Shown here one piece after another: positions 9,388-18,400 of a stretch of DNA of 64,000 nt (position 1 is its first letter; every line of letters begins with the position of its first letter). The notes under the pieces are model-generated. The model was not told the origin of the DNA, did no database searches, and worked only from the letters and a program-made list of their open reading frames with translations. The DNA is from Xenorhabdus doucetiae (GTDB lineage: Bacteria > Pseudomonadota > Gammaproteobacteria > Enterobacterales > Enterobacteriaceae): positions 744,001 to 808,000 of the forward strand of contig NZ_FO704550.1 of the NCBI RefSeq assembly GCF_000968195.1, given 5' to 3'. A program made the position numbers and the translations under genes.

Positions 9388-10031
9388 CCGGGTAATTCAT
9401 CCAAAGCGGGCATATCCAGATGAGTGATATCGCCCGTTGTTTCAACTATCCAACCTGAAGCCAGCCACGGGCTATCCTGATAATCCACCCGTGAGATAGA
9501 ACAGTTTCTCAACCGTAAACGGCGTTCTGAGTTAGCGGGAAGACCCAGAATAGAGCCGATCAAACTGACGAGTGCTATTCCATGACTGACCAACAGTGGA
9601 CGGCTGCCCGCCGGCAGATTGAGGCAATTGTCCAGTGCGGCACGCATACGGGTAGATACTTCATGCATCGATTCACCTTCTGGGATATGTCCATTTGGTG
9701 TACCATCGACAAGGCTTTTACGCCAAGATTCTTCTTCTGGTGTGAGGGAGTTGAGTTCGCGATTTTCCAGTACGCCCATATGTAACTCTCGCAGTCGAGG
9801 TTCCAGTATGACGTCGCAACCACAGGCTTTAGCGATGATCTCTGCTGTTTGGCGTGTCCGACCAAGATCACTGGTGATAACATGGGTAATGTTTTCTGCT
9901 TTGACTCTTTGCGCGACTAAGTGAGCTTGGTGTCGGCCAGTTTCCGTCAGGGGGCTGTCAGACTGCCCCTGAATACGATGAGCCACGTTCCATTCGGTTT
10001 CGCCATGACGAACAAGATAGACCTGTAACAT
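9384..10031 (-). CDS. gpmB: GpmB, histidine-phosphatase family protein
   Basis: A 215-residue histidine-phosphatase superfamily member with the RHG catalytic motif (VYLVRHGETEWN, residues 4-15) and the second histidine in LLVSHGIAL. It is annotated as a phosphoglycerate mutase-like enzyme, but the true substrate of GpmB is uncertain; phosphatase activity is more likely. Synteny with rob and yjjX is as in E. coli. The last four bases overlap the rob stop. Confidence 0.92.
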   Translation of the reverse strand: MLQVYLVRHGETEWNVAHRIQGQSDSPLTETGRHQAHLVAQRVKAENITHVITSDLGRTRQTAEIIAKACGCDVILEPRLRELHMGVLENRELNSLTPEEESWRKSLVDGTPNGHIPEGESMHEVSTRMRAALDNCLNLPAGSRPLLVSHGIALVSLIGSILGLPANSERRLRLRNCSISRVDYQDSPWLASGWIVETTGDITHLDMPALDELPG

Positions 10032-10085
10032 AGTTATTTTCCGTTATACTGCATCATGAAATAATTCAAAGGATAATTTATTTAT

Positions 10086-10619
10086 ATGTACCACGTTATT
10101 GCAGCAACAACTAACCCTGCGAAGATAAAAGCGATTAGCCTTGCATTCGATGATGTTTTTGGCCCAGGCACCTACCACATAGAAGATGTCAATGTAGATA
10201 GCAGTGTACCTCAACAACCGATTGGGAATATTGAAACCCGCACAGGGGCTCGTCATCGCGTTATGGCTGCTCGCCAAGTCCGGCCAGAAGCTGATTTTTG
10301 GGTTGGGGTTGAGGCAGGAATTGAAGATGACATGACGTTTGCCTGGATGGTTGTTGAACATAAACAAATTCGGGGAGAATCGCGCTCTGCCAGCCTGATG
10401 CTGCCTGAAAAAGTACTGGAAGGTATTCGTCAGGGACGCGAGCTTGGCCATGAAATGGCGGATGTCGCTGGCGTCGATAATATCAAGCAGAAAGGTGGTG
10501 CAATCGGCTTTTTTACCAACGGTATTCTGACACGTACCAGCGTTTATCATCAAGCGCTGATATTGGCTCTTGTACCTATCCATCATGAAATTTACAACGA
10601 GTTGAATAATCAATCTTAA
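10086..10619 (+). CDS. yjjX: Inosine/xanthosine triphosphatase (YjjX)
   Basis: A 177-residue protein starting MYHVIAATTNPAKIKAISLAF. It removes non-canonical purine triphosphates such as ITP and XTP from the nucleotide pool. The ATTNPAKI phosphate-binding motif and FWVGVEAGIE segment are typical of the family. It is divergent from gpmB across a 54-base gap and convergent with trpR. Confidence 0.93.
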   Translation: MYHVIAATTNPAKIKAISLAFDDVFGPGTYHIEDVNVDSSVPQQPIGNIETRTGARHRVMAARQVRPEADFWVGVEAGIEDDMTFAWMVVEHKQIRGESRSASLMLPEKVLEGIRQGRELGHEMADVAGVDNIKQKGGAIGFFTNGILTRTSVYHQALILALVPIHHEIYNELNNQS

Positions 10620-10676
10620 CGGTACGACATAGTTAACGCTAAAAACGCTAACCGTAATAAGTAATACGCAAGTTGT

Positions 10677-10700
10677 TGGGGGCACATTGAATGGCCCCCA
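10677..10700. terminator. GC-rich hairpin between yjjX and trpR
   Basis: A 7-bp stem (TGGGGGC at 10677-10683 with GCCCCCA at 10694-10700) lies between convergent yjjX and trpR. It lacks a clear T run, so termination is likely but not certain. Confidence 0.45.
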
Positions 10701-10737
10701 CGAAATTATTTAAACCGTTATTTTATAGTGGCTATTT

Positions 10738-11061
10738 TCAATCAGTTAATAACTGAGTCTCCAGCCATCTCTTAACATGAGCCGGGGCGTTCTTTAAGCT
10801 GTTGGAACCGCGTGTAATCGTCGCAATACCAACGCCTAATTCATTTTTCAGCTCGCGCTGGCTCATCTGCCCACGCATCAACTCCTGAATAATCCGAACC
10901 CGAGTTGATAAAGCGGTACGTTCATCGGGAGTCAATAATAGCTGCAAAATAGAATGTTGCAAATTTTGTTCAAATGCTATCTGTAATAGCTCGACAAAAG
11001 CGAGCCAGTCATCACCCTCTTCTGGGGAGAGCGCCGGATCAATCAAATGATTTTGTGCCAT
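10738..11061 (-). CDS. trpR: Trp operon repressor
   Basis: A 107-residue TrpR. The helix-turn-helix reads SQRELKNELGVGIATITRGSN, the diagnostic TrpR recognition region. As a dimer with bound L-tryptophan it represses trp biosynthesis genes and usually its own gene. An operator-like palindrome lies directly upstream (11073-11090), which supports autoregulation. Confidence 0.97.
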   Translation of the reverse strand: MAQNHLIDPALSPEEGDDWLAFVELLQIAFEQNLQHSILQLLLTPDERTALSTRVRIIQELMRGQMSQRELKNELGVGIATITRGSNSLKNAPAHVKRWLETQLLTD

Positions 11062-11072
11062 AATTAACTGCC

Positions 11073-11090
11073 ATACTATTTAACTAGTAC
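11073..11090. promoter_or_regulatory. Trp repressor operator at trpR
   Basis: The 18-bp stretch matches the TrpR operator consensus GTACTAGTTAACTAGTAC at 16 of 18 positions as read on the plus strand. It begins 12 bases upstream of the trpR start codon. It fits repression of trpR and could also affect slt only by readthrough, since slt transcription moves away from it. Confidence 0.85.
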
Positions 11091-11118
11091 GGCAGCATAT
11101 CATAGTATTCCTCTTAAA

Positions 11119-13044
11119 TTAATAACGTCTTTGCCATTCGGCATTAGTCAGCACGTTCGGCATTTTTCCCATAAAATGATGGTAGAACATGTCATAGGCA
11201 AGGACATTTTTGACATAAGAGCGTGTTTCAGCAAAAGGAATGCTCTCAATAAAGGCGATGGGATCGATACTCCCAGAAGTGTTAGCCAACCAGCGCTCAA
11301 CATTGGCAGGGCCGGCATTATAAGCGGCACTGGCAAGAATGCGGTTATGGTCAAAACGCTGGTAGACTGAATCCAGATAAGCCGTGCCAATTTTTATATT
11401 CGTCATCGGGTTCATTAATTGACCGCTGCCGATATAACCCTGAATTTTCTGGCTCTTCACGGTATGTTCGGCGGTTTTAGGCATGATCTGCATTAATCCG
11501 CTGGCGCCCTTGGCAGAACGCGCCTGCGGATCCCAGGCGCTTTCCTGACGGGCAATGGCCATGGCATAACTTTGTGAAATATTTTTATCTGACGTAAAGT
11601 TGGCAAACTCATTTCGCCACGCCATCGGGAAACGTTCTTCAAGATGATCCCACATCTTTCCTGCAATGGTCGCTTGCACACTGAAAGCGGGCCAGTGTTG
11701 CTCAAACGCATAACGGGCTAACTGTTCTTGTTTCACGCGATCTTGCGAAGAAACCAGGAGACCCCATTCGGAGCGTGCTAAATCATCCATATGCCAATAC
11801 AGTAACTCTCGGATACGCTTAATGGCTGACATATTGGTAATGGCGCTATCAGGTTTCTCTGCTTTGTGGATGGTCAGGGGGTAGGGGATCTGTAATTTTT
11901 GGGCGGCCACCATAGGATAAAAACCACGATGCTTGGCCAGATTACGTAATATGACATTACCTTGTGCGGTGTTTCCGTGCTTGAGCAGGATCATGGCACG
12001 CCAATATTGCCATTCATCTTGTTGCAAAGTTTTTTGGGGCAGTAACGAAATCCATGCTTCAAGCCCGGCATGATCGCCATCCCGCAATGCCAGGCGAGCG
12101 CGTCTTTCAATCAATTTGATAGCATGTGAATGGCGAATAGTATCATCCCGCCATTTTGCCTGCTCCGGCGTGATGTCTCCCATCAATTGCCATGCGACGA
12201 TATCTTTTAATTGCTGGCGCTCAGTGTCATTCATCTTTTGTGAGCGAACAAGTGTGGGAATGCTGACTCTGGCGAGTTCGGCCTTTGTACGGGCAAAGCG
12301 GGAAAAGGTCGTTATGATCACTGAGCGGGTAAAGTCGGTTGGCGTGGTGGTTGTAGCAAATTGTGCAATAAATGTAGGATCATGCTGTAGTTTCAGCAAA
12401 CTTGCACTCAAGCCCTGATAACGTAATGGCAAGCGTTTGGTCAGATAGCTAACAAGTGTGGTGTCACCGGCCTTCATTGCTAATTCGATACGCTGCAAAA
12501 TTAAATTTGCAGCGAGGTGTCCCGCCTGCTCCCAGACGCTGAAGAGTTTATCGCAACGATCAGGTAATGAGCTGCCGTTGAGCCAAATTTCCTGGGCACC
12601 TGTCCAGGCGACTTGTTGGTGCCCCGTGGCCCACTGTGCAAAGTAATAATCACAACGTTCTGCCACGGTATTTGGCGGGTTAGGGCTGAATGTCAGGATA
12701 CCGTGCCAGTCCTCCTTATCTGCCAGTGCATTGATAAATCGGGATGTCAGCGAACGCGCTGGCGGCAGGGTAGGATGAGTATTAATAAAATGCTGAACTT
12801 GCTGGGGCGTGGCAACGGCCAGATCCTGAGATAATTGACGATATTCGAGATAAGGATACAGCGGGTAATCTTTCAGCGTTGGCATCAGGCGTGCCACTTC
12901 CGCTCTATTTTTGGCATCCCATGCCTGCTTGATGGCTTGATATCGCTGACGTTGGGCATCCAGAGAATCAGCATGTGCTGCTCCGGCAACAACAGAAACC
13001 ATACTTACAGCCATTGCGAAATGCTGCCACTTACTCATTGCCAC
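11119..13044 (-). CDS. slt: Soluble lytic murein transglycosylase
   Basis: A 641-residue periplasmic enzyme that cleaves peptidoglycan glycan strands to 1,6-anhydro-muropeptides. An N-terminal signal peptide (cleavage near AHA-DS at about residue 25) is followed by a long alpha-helical superhelix and a C-terminal lysozyme-like domain with the catalytic Glu in AIARQESAWDPQARS and the GLMQIMP motif. Length matches Slt70. It lies upstream of and co-directional with trpR. Confidence 0.95.
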   Translation of the reverse strand: MAMSKWQHFAMAVSMVSVVAGAAHADSLDAQRQRYQAIKQAWDAKNRAEVARLMPTLKDYPLYPYLEYRQLSQDLAVATPQQVQHFINTHPTLPPARSLTSRFINALADKEDWHGILTFSPNPPNTVAERCDYYFAQWATGHQQVAWTGAQEIWLNGSSLPDRCDKLFSVWEQAGHLAANLILQRIELAMKAGDTTLVSYLTKRLPLRYQGLSASLLKLQHDPTFIAQFATTTTPTDFTRSVIITTFSRFARTKAELARVSIPTLVRSQKMNDTERQQLKDIVAWQLMGDITPEQAKWRDDTIRHSHAIKLIERRARLALRDGDHAGLEAWISLLPQKTLQQDEWQYWRAMILLKHGNTAQGNVILRNLAKHRGFYPMVAAQKLQIPYPLTIHKAEKPDSAITNMSAIKRIRELLYWHMDDLARSEWGLLVSSQDRVKQEQLARYAFEQHWPAFSVQATIAGKMWDHLEERFPMAWRNEFANFTSDKNISQSYAMAIARQESAWDPQARSAKGASGLMQIMPKTAEHTVKSQKIQGYIGSGQLMNPMTNIKIGTAYLDSVYQRFDHNRILASAAYNAGPANVERWLANTSGSIDPIAFIESIPFAETRSYVKNVLAYDMFYHHFMGKMPNVLTNAEWQRRY

Positions 13045-13417
13045 ATACCCCTCCAGAAGACGACCCAGTGCCCAAGTGCATTATAAAAAGCCATGTAATT
13101 ATAATCATATTATTGATATGAGTTATTACAATGGGTGAATGCTAAAAGGAAGGGGTTGAAAAAAGGCCACATAAGGTGTGACCACAAGCAGAATTTTATT
13201 CATGGCAATAATCACGCCAGAACTTTGGATTTTTTCTTGAAGGTGAATGATGATCTTTACCGTTTGTGGCCTCGGAATGACTGAATTTAACCCTAATTAG
13301 GTGGTAGCATGATACATAAAAACACGGTTGGTAAAATTTAGGGTAAAATACACCATCCAAGCTTTATAAATGCAAACGATTTTCAAAATTTCCTGATTAA
13401 TCAAAAGGTAAACGACA
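13045..13417. promoter_or_regulatory. Divergent slt/ettA promoter region
   Basis: About 370 bases between divergent slt and ettA. It must hold both promoters. No specific binding site was recognised. Confidence 0.45.
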
Positions 13418-15085
13418 TTGGCTCAATATGTTTATAGTATGCATCGGGTAGGAAAAATTGTTCCTCCGAAAAGGCATATTCTGAAAAATATTTCTCTGAG
13501 TTTTTTCCCTGGAGCAAAAATCGGTGTTCTCGGTTTGAATGGTGCCGGTAAATCGACTTTACTACGCATTATGGCGGGTATTGATAAAGATATTGAGGGA
13601 GAAGCGCGCCCACAACCCGGTATTAAAATCGGCTATTTGCCGCAGGAACCTAAACTCAATCCTGAACATACGGTTCGCGAAGCCGTGGAAGAAGCGGTCA
13701 GCGAAGTCAAACATGCTCTGACTCGCCTTGATGAAGTCTATGCCGCTTATGCTGATCCGGATGCGGATTTCGATAAGCTGGCAAAAGAGCAGGGTGAGCT
13801 GGAAGCGATTATCCAATCTCATGACGGGCACAATCTGGAAAATCAGCTTGAGCGAGCGGCTGATGCCCTGCGCCTGCCGGCATGGGATGCCAAGATTGAA
13901 CACTTATCCGGTGGTGAACGCCGCCGTGTGGCAATTTGTCGCTTGTTGCTGGAAAAACCAGACATGCTGCTACTCGACGAACCCACGAACCACCTTGATG
14001 CTGAGTCTGTCGCGTGGCTGGAACGCTTCCTGCACGATTACGAAGGGACTGTGGTAGCGATTACCCACGACCGTTACTTCCTTGATAACGTTGCAGGCTG
14101 GATCTTGGAGCTTGACCGTGGTGAAGGTATTCCGTGGGAAGGCAACTACTCTTCATGGCTGGAACAAAAAGACGCGCGTCTGGCACAGGAAGCGGCGTCA
14201 GAAGCGGCTCGCCGTAAATCTATTGAGAAAGAGCTTGAGTGGGTTCGCCAAAATCCGAAAGGGCGTCAGGCGAAAGGTAAGGCACGTCTGGCTCGCTTTG
14301 AAGAACTCAATAACGTCGAGTACCAGAAGCGTAATGAAACCAGCGAGTTGTTCATTCCACCTGGCCCGCGTTTGGGTGACAAAGTGCTGGAAGTGACCAA
14401 TCTAACCAAGTCATACAGTGATCGCGTTCTGATCGACAACTTAAGTTTCTCCCTGCCAAAAGGTGCGATTGTTGGGATCATCGGCCCGAACGGTGCGGGT
14501 AAATCGACGTTGTTCCGTATGTTGTCCGGTCAAGAACAGCCCGATTCCGGCGCTATTACACTGGGTGAGACGGTTAAACTGGCTTCCGTCGATCAGTTCC
14601 GCGATAACATGGATGACAGTAAAACCGTTTGGGAAGAAGTCTCTGGCGGTCAAGACATCATGCGTATCGGCAACTTTGAAATTCCAAGTCGTGCCTATGT
14701 TGGGCGCTTTAACTTCAAAGGCGTAGATCAAGGCAAGCGTGTTGGTGAATTGTCTGGGGGTGAGCGTGGTCGCTTGCATTTAGCCAAACTGTTGCAAGTT
14801 GGCGGCAACATGTTATTGCTTGATGAACCCACCAACGACTTGGATATCGAAACTTTGCGCGCATTGGAAAACGCCCTGCTGGAATTCCCTGGCTGTGCAA
14901 TGGTTATTTCCCATGACCGTTGGTTCCTTGACCGTATCGCGACCCACATCATTGATTATCAGGATGAAGGGAAAGTCTCCTTCTTTGAAGGGAACTTTAG
15001 CGAATACGAAGATTACAAGAAGCGGACGATGGGGGCTGAAGCATTAGAGCCTCATCGTATTAAATATAAAAAGATCAGCAAGTAA
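13418..15085 (+). CDS. ettA: EttA, energy-dependent translational throttle ATPase
   Basis: A 555-residue ABC-F protein with two ATPase domains: Walker A motifs GLNGAGKST and GPNGAGKST, signatures LSGGERRRVA and LSGGERGRLH, and Walker B LLLDEPTNHLD and LLLDEPTNDLD. It binds the ribosomal E site and gates the first steps of elongation by ADP/ATP ratio. The start is a TTG at 13418 with AAGGT about ten bases upstream; the protein then begins MAQYVYSMHRVGK, in line with E. coli EttA. No membrane segments, as expected for ABC-F. Confidence 0.97.
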   Translation: MAQYVYSMHRVGKIVPPKRHILKNISLSFFPGAKIGVLGLNGAGKSTLLRIMAGIDKDIEGEARPQPGIKIGYLPQEPKLNPEHTVREAVEEAVSEVKHALTRLDEVYAAYADPDADFDKLAKEQGELEAIIQSHDGHNLENQLERAADALRLPAWDAKIEHLSGGERRRVAICRLLLEKPDMLLLDEPTNHLDAESVAWLERFLHDYEGTVVAITHDRYFLDNVAGWILELDRGEGIPWEGNYSSWLEQKDARLAQEAASEAARRKSIEKELEWVRQNPKGRQAKGKARLARFEELNNVEYQKRNETSELFIPPGPRLGDKVLEVTNLTKSYSDRVLIDNLSFSLPKGAIVGIIGPNGAGKSTLFRMLSGQEQPDSGAITLGETVKLASVDQFRDNMDDSKTVWEEVSGGQDIMRIGNFEIPSRAYVGRFNFKGVDQGKRVGELSGGERGRLHLAKLLQVGGNMLLLDEPTNDLDIETLRALENALLEFPGCAMVISHDRWFLDRIATHIIDYQDEGKVSFFEGNFSEYEDYKKRTMGAEALEPHRIKYKKISK

Positions 15086-15110
15086 GTCTGATAGAAAATC
15101 AGATTGATAG

Positions 15111-15140
15111 AAAAAACGGCCTGATAACAGGCCGTTTTTT
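15111..15140. terminator. Bidirectional terminator after ettA
   Basis: AAAAAACGGCCTG-ATAA-CAGGCCGTTTTTT is a symmetric hairpin with A and T runs on both sides. It lies between the converging ettA and the minus-strand ABC-like gene, so it can terminate both. Confidence 0.92.
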
Positions 15141-15174
15141 TACGAGTCACTCACTCATTGTCATTACTATGCTA

Positions 15175-15903
15175 TTACGACACCAAAACGCGTTGATTTA
15201 GAATGGATTCATAAGTCTTAACTGCCTTCCCACTTGCTAAAGTGATAACGCTATCTGCATGTTGTATCAAACGTCTGTCTTGAGAGGCAATGACAACCGT
15301 ACCTTTCTGTTCATGGGCAATAAATTTAAAGATATTAATGAATGTCTTAAATGCCTGATGATCTAAATTGCGTGTTGGGTCATCAGCAAATAAATATTCA
15401 GGTCTTCTGACGATGGCTTTTGCCATTGCAGCCAGTTGTTTCTCGTTTTCAGACAGCTCGCCTGGATAATAACGGCTTTTATCGCCTAATTTCACAATAT
15501 CCAATGACTTCTGAGCGATTTTTTCTGCTTGCTCGCGAGAAAGTGATAACCCATAAGACGTTGATAATAACAAGTTATCTAACAGTGTGAGTTCACTAAA
15601 TAAGTTGAAATCCTGGAAAATAAACCCACTATTTTCATGATGAAACTTTCCTAATTCTACATCATCCATTAGTTTTAGCTTGTTATTATTGATTAATACA
15701 TCTCCTTGATCTGGTTGTAACATACCCGATGCAATCGACAACACTGTACGGTTAGTCGATGCTTTCGGCCCTGTTATCAAAGTAATTTCACCTGGTATAA
15801 TAGAAAATGTGATATCTGAAATCATTTCATGATTAACTGTAACACCAGTTAAACCATATGAAATATTGATAACCTCAATCGATTTAAATTGATTCAAGTT
15901 CAT
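15175..15903 (-). CDS. ABC ATPase-like protein with degenerate catalytic motifs
   Basis: A 242-residue single-domain protein with the overall plan of a LolD/MacB/FtsE-type ABC ATPase. The Q-loop (GFIFQDFNLF) and a D-loop-like PTRNLD are kept. The Walker A position reads GPKASTNRT, with Asn replacing the invariant Lys. The signature reads LSENEKQL instead of LSGGxxQR. Walker B reads YLFADDPT, with Asp in place of the catalytic Glu. The H-loop reads VIASQD, with Gln in place of His. The frame is open over its full length with no stops, so it looks maintained rather than decayed. No permease or membrane-fusion gene is adjacent. It is not part of the conserved ettA-nadR order and lies in AT-rich DNA, suggesting acquisition. 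A role as non-hydrolysing regulator or partner of a distant transporter is inference. Confidence 0.75.
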   Translation of the reverse strand: MNLNQFKSIEVINISYGLTGVTVNHEMISDITFSIIPGEITLITGPKASTNRTVLSIASGMLQPDQGDVLINNNKLKLMDDVELGKFHHENSGFIFQDFNLFSELTLLDNLLLSTSYGLSLSREQAEKIAQKSLDIVKLGDKSRYYPGELSENEKQLAAMAKAIVRRPEYLFADDPTRNLDHQAFKTFINIFKFIAHEQKGTVVIASQDRRLIQHADSVITLASGKAVKTYESILNQRVLVS

Positions 15904-16567
15904 ATTCTCAACACAATTAGGTTAAAAGATTAAAGCCTTTCCCTTAACATATGCTGTCTGAATTTATTCGCAATAACACTGATATCCTTATGGTATTGTA
16001 CGAATAAAAATAGTCTATATGTGAAACATCTTCACCAAGGATATACTCATCTTATGTCAATTATTATTTACAATGACTATCTAATAAATGAGATGTTTCT
16101 TAGTCTTGGAATAAAAAATCAAGAATATTAAGTATTTATGCTTAAAATAACGCTTAAACCAAATAAAAATAGCATAAATTCTTCTATTTTTATTCCATTT
16201 TTATAATAAGGAAAATGCCATTTATATTTTAATGTTACTTTTTATTACCTCCTTTATTGATAAAAACACCTATAATATTTGTGGATTTGTTAGTCACTAA
16301 TAAATTTTATATTTATAAATCAATAGGTCTGTTCATTAAATGACTTATTTCCCTGTAATTCAAGTCAAAACAGTAAAATTAAAGTATCAAAAAATATCAT
16401 TATCACAATTTATTTTATTACTATTGTAAAAATAACCAAAGTAAACATTTAACTTGCTGTTTAAATAGGATAAATACAAAACGATAAAGATTACACTGAA
16501 TAATAAATCACTATCAATTAATTGTGATAATAATATAAGTGTAATCTATTTTATAGATAAATGTTAG
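15904..16567. other. Very AT-rich intergenic region upstream of the ABC-like gene
   Basis: About 660 bases, strikingly AT-rich, between the nadR stop and the ABC-like gene start. It presumably holds the promoter of the ABC-like gene. No repeat copy, tRNA or supported reading frame was seen. Confidence 0.5.
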
Positions 16568-17794
16568 TCACTCCATTAACATTTGTTGGACCAGTTCAAC
16601 GCAACGCAGAAAACGTTGATCATAATCCGGTGAATTGACACAGACATAATCGATATTATTTTTCTTCAGCAAACTTTCAAGTAAATGTTGAAATTCTTTG
16701 CGATCCCGATCACTGCCTAAACTTCTTAAACCATCTGCAATCCACGGTGTATTGTTTTCTAAAAGAATTACTAAATCAAAGCGATACTCGTCAATCATCG
16801 CTTGAACAAAGGGGTGCTCTTTACCTTCGTAGCGTTTGCAGAATGCCTGTGTTGTCACAAAATCCGTATCAATAAACGCCACTTTATTGGCATATTTAAC
16901 TGAAAAATCGATGTATTGAGCATGACCTAATGCAATTTTATCGTAATCTGAGTATTGTAAAGCCCTTTCATCGCCTCCCAGATGGGAAAATACGTATTCG
17001 CGCCCATATTCCCATGCGCTGGTGGTATTAAACGTATTCGCCAGCTTATTGACTAATGTCGATTTTCCGCTGGATTCTCCGCCAAGAATGGCCACTGTAC
17101 GTACAAAAAATGGCTTGACCTCGGTAGGGATATACTCCCAATAACGGAAAGGAGCCTGACGGATTTGGCTGCCGCTAATATTCATGAATGAGCGTTGTGG
17201 GTCGATAAGCACTGTTTCGATGCCAAAATACTCTTTATAACGCGGAACATCCTGTACTTCGCTGGAGTAGATATAGTTAGGATTGATGCTTTTTGCTGTC
17301 AGAAACGACGTAACGCTCTTACTCCACACTTCCCAACCATTTGGGTAGGGCTCCAGTCCTTGCTCATTAAATGCATGAATATGAATATTTTTCTGATACT
17401 TGAATGTTTGCAACAACCATCTCAGACGGTCACTGACAGTAGGTTGCAGGGACATCGAACTGTTGATGAACAAGTCACGATCACGCACTTCGTCATAACA
17501 AAGAACAACGTGTAGCTCATCCACTTGGCTGGATGCTCGTTGAATCAAATAAATGTGTCCAGTATGCAATGGGTAAAATTTACCAAACACCACGCCGACG
17601 GTTTTCTTTTCCATGGGATACGCCAATCCTAGATATTGATGAAGAGAAGCGAGTTTCTGTGCACTGGGACTTTTTATTTTGTCGTTAATCAGTTGGCTTA
17701 GATAGCCTTTTGTCATTCCGCTAGCATCAGCAACTTGCTGTAACGTGTAACCTGCCTGTTTGATCGCCTCTTTTAAATAGTCAAATTGCCCCAT
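16568..17794 (-). CDS. nadR: NadR: NAD regulator, NMN adenylyltransferase, nicotinamide riboside kinase
   Basis: A 408-residue trifunctional protein. An N-terminal helix-turn-helix (about residues 15-40, LQQVADASGMTKGYLSQLIN) binds NAD-gene operators. The middle NMN adenylyltransferase domain has GKFYPLHTGH (about residues 71-80). The C-terminal ribosylnicotinamide kinase has the P-loop GGESSGKST near residue 240. It senses NAD and controls NAD synthesis and salvage. A strong AAGGAGGTC ribosome site lies directly before the ATG. A perfect NadR-type palindrome at 17808-17825 sits just upstream, pointing to autoregulation. Confidence 0.96.
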   Translation of the reverse strand: MGQFDYLKEAIKQAGYTLQQVADASGMTKGYLSQLINDKIKSPSAQKLASLHQYLGLAYPMEKKTVGVVFGKFYPLHTGHIYLIQRASSQVDELHVVLCYDEVRDRDLFINSSMSLQPTVSDRLRWLLQTFKYQKNIHIHAFNEQGLEPYPNGWEVWSKSVTSFLTAKSINPNYIYSSEVQDVPRYKEYFGIETVLIDPQRSFMNISGSQIRQAPFRYWEYIPTEVKPFFVRTVAILGGESSGKSTLVNKLANTFNTTSAWEYGREYVFSHLGGDERALQYSDYDKIALGHAQYIDFSVKYANKVAFIDTDFVTTQAFCKRYEGKEHPFVQAMIDEYRFDLVILLENNTPWIADGLRSLGSDRDRKEFQHLLESLLKKNNIDYVCVNSPDYDQRFLRCVELVQQMLME

Positions 17795-17807
17795 AAGACC
17801 TCCTTTA

Positions 17808-17825
17808 TGTTTAGTATACTAAACA
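17808..17825. promoter_or_regulatory. NadR box upstream of nadR
   Basis: TGTTTA-GTATAC-TAAACA is a perfect 18-bp palindrome matching the NadR box consensus TGTTTA-N6-TAAACA. It starts 13 bases upstream of the nadR ATG and abuts the ribosome-binding site. Binding here would block nadR transcription. Confidence 0.8.
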
Positions 17826-18400
17826 AAATAGCATGCTTGTTGTGAAAGGTAAAAGCAAAATTGATTGTTTATTGATGCTTTGGGATCAAATATGGCTATT
17901 TTAACTATTACAAGCAGTTAAAATCGCATAATCAGCGATATAGATGAAATAAAATAACCAAATGCTAAATTGGCAGTTAAACAATAAAATAAACGGCAAT
18001 GGTATTTGTTGAATTTTTATTAAATAGAATGATTGATTTTATCTGCGGTATAAATATTTACATAACCATTTGTGGTTTAAATTTGACCAATTCTTTGTGA
18101 TCAATAAATAATAGTTTGGGGTAAAAATAGAAGAAATTAAAATAATATAATGCTTAGCGCATTGATTTTTTATTTAAGGTAAATGAATAAAAATATTCCA
18201 CCCAAATTTTACCTTAATTCGGAAAATTCTTATTTCTTTTTTGGAAATGAAATTTTCAGTGCCTTAATTTGATATGTGATGGTCGGCAGAAAATATTCTC
18301 ACTAACTAAGAAAAATACTTAGATTGTGTCTTAATAGATTTCAAGCGGTAACTTGAAATCTATTGGCTATATAGATCTAAAAGGAATGAAGCATTATTTC
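17826..18400. other. AT-rich intergenic region between radA and nadR
   Basis: About 575 bases upstream of nadR and downstream of radA (both minus strand). It is AT-rich with no supported gene. Near its right side (18336-18361) lies a 10-bp inverted repeat that resembles the end of the palindromic repeat family found elsewhere in the window. Confidence 0.5.
18336..18376. repeat. Degenerate repeat end / hairpin after radA
   Basis: AGATTTCAAG (18336-18345) pairs with CTTGAAATCT (18352-18361). The following bases to 18376 resemble the right end of the 105-bp repeats (GCGGCAACTTGAAGTTTATA...GGTATA) with several mismatches. It may be an old solo end of that repeat, or simply the radA terminator. 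Confidence 0.4.

Noticed and set aside
15175..15903. Calling the ABC-like gene a normal transporter ATPase
   Set aside because: Four main nucleotide-handling motifs are altered in the DNA itself and no permease is adjacent.
15175..15903. Calling the ABC-like gene a pseudogene
   Set aside because: The frame is uninterrupted over 242 codons with normal family length, so decay is not shown.
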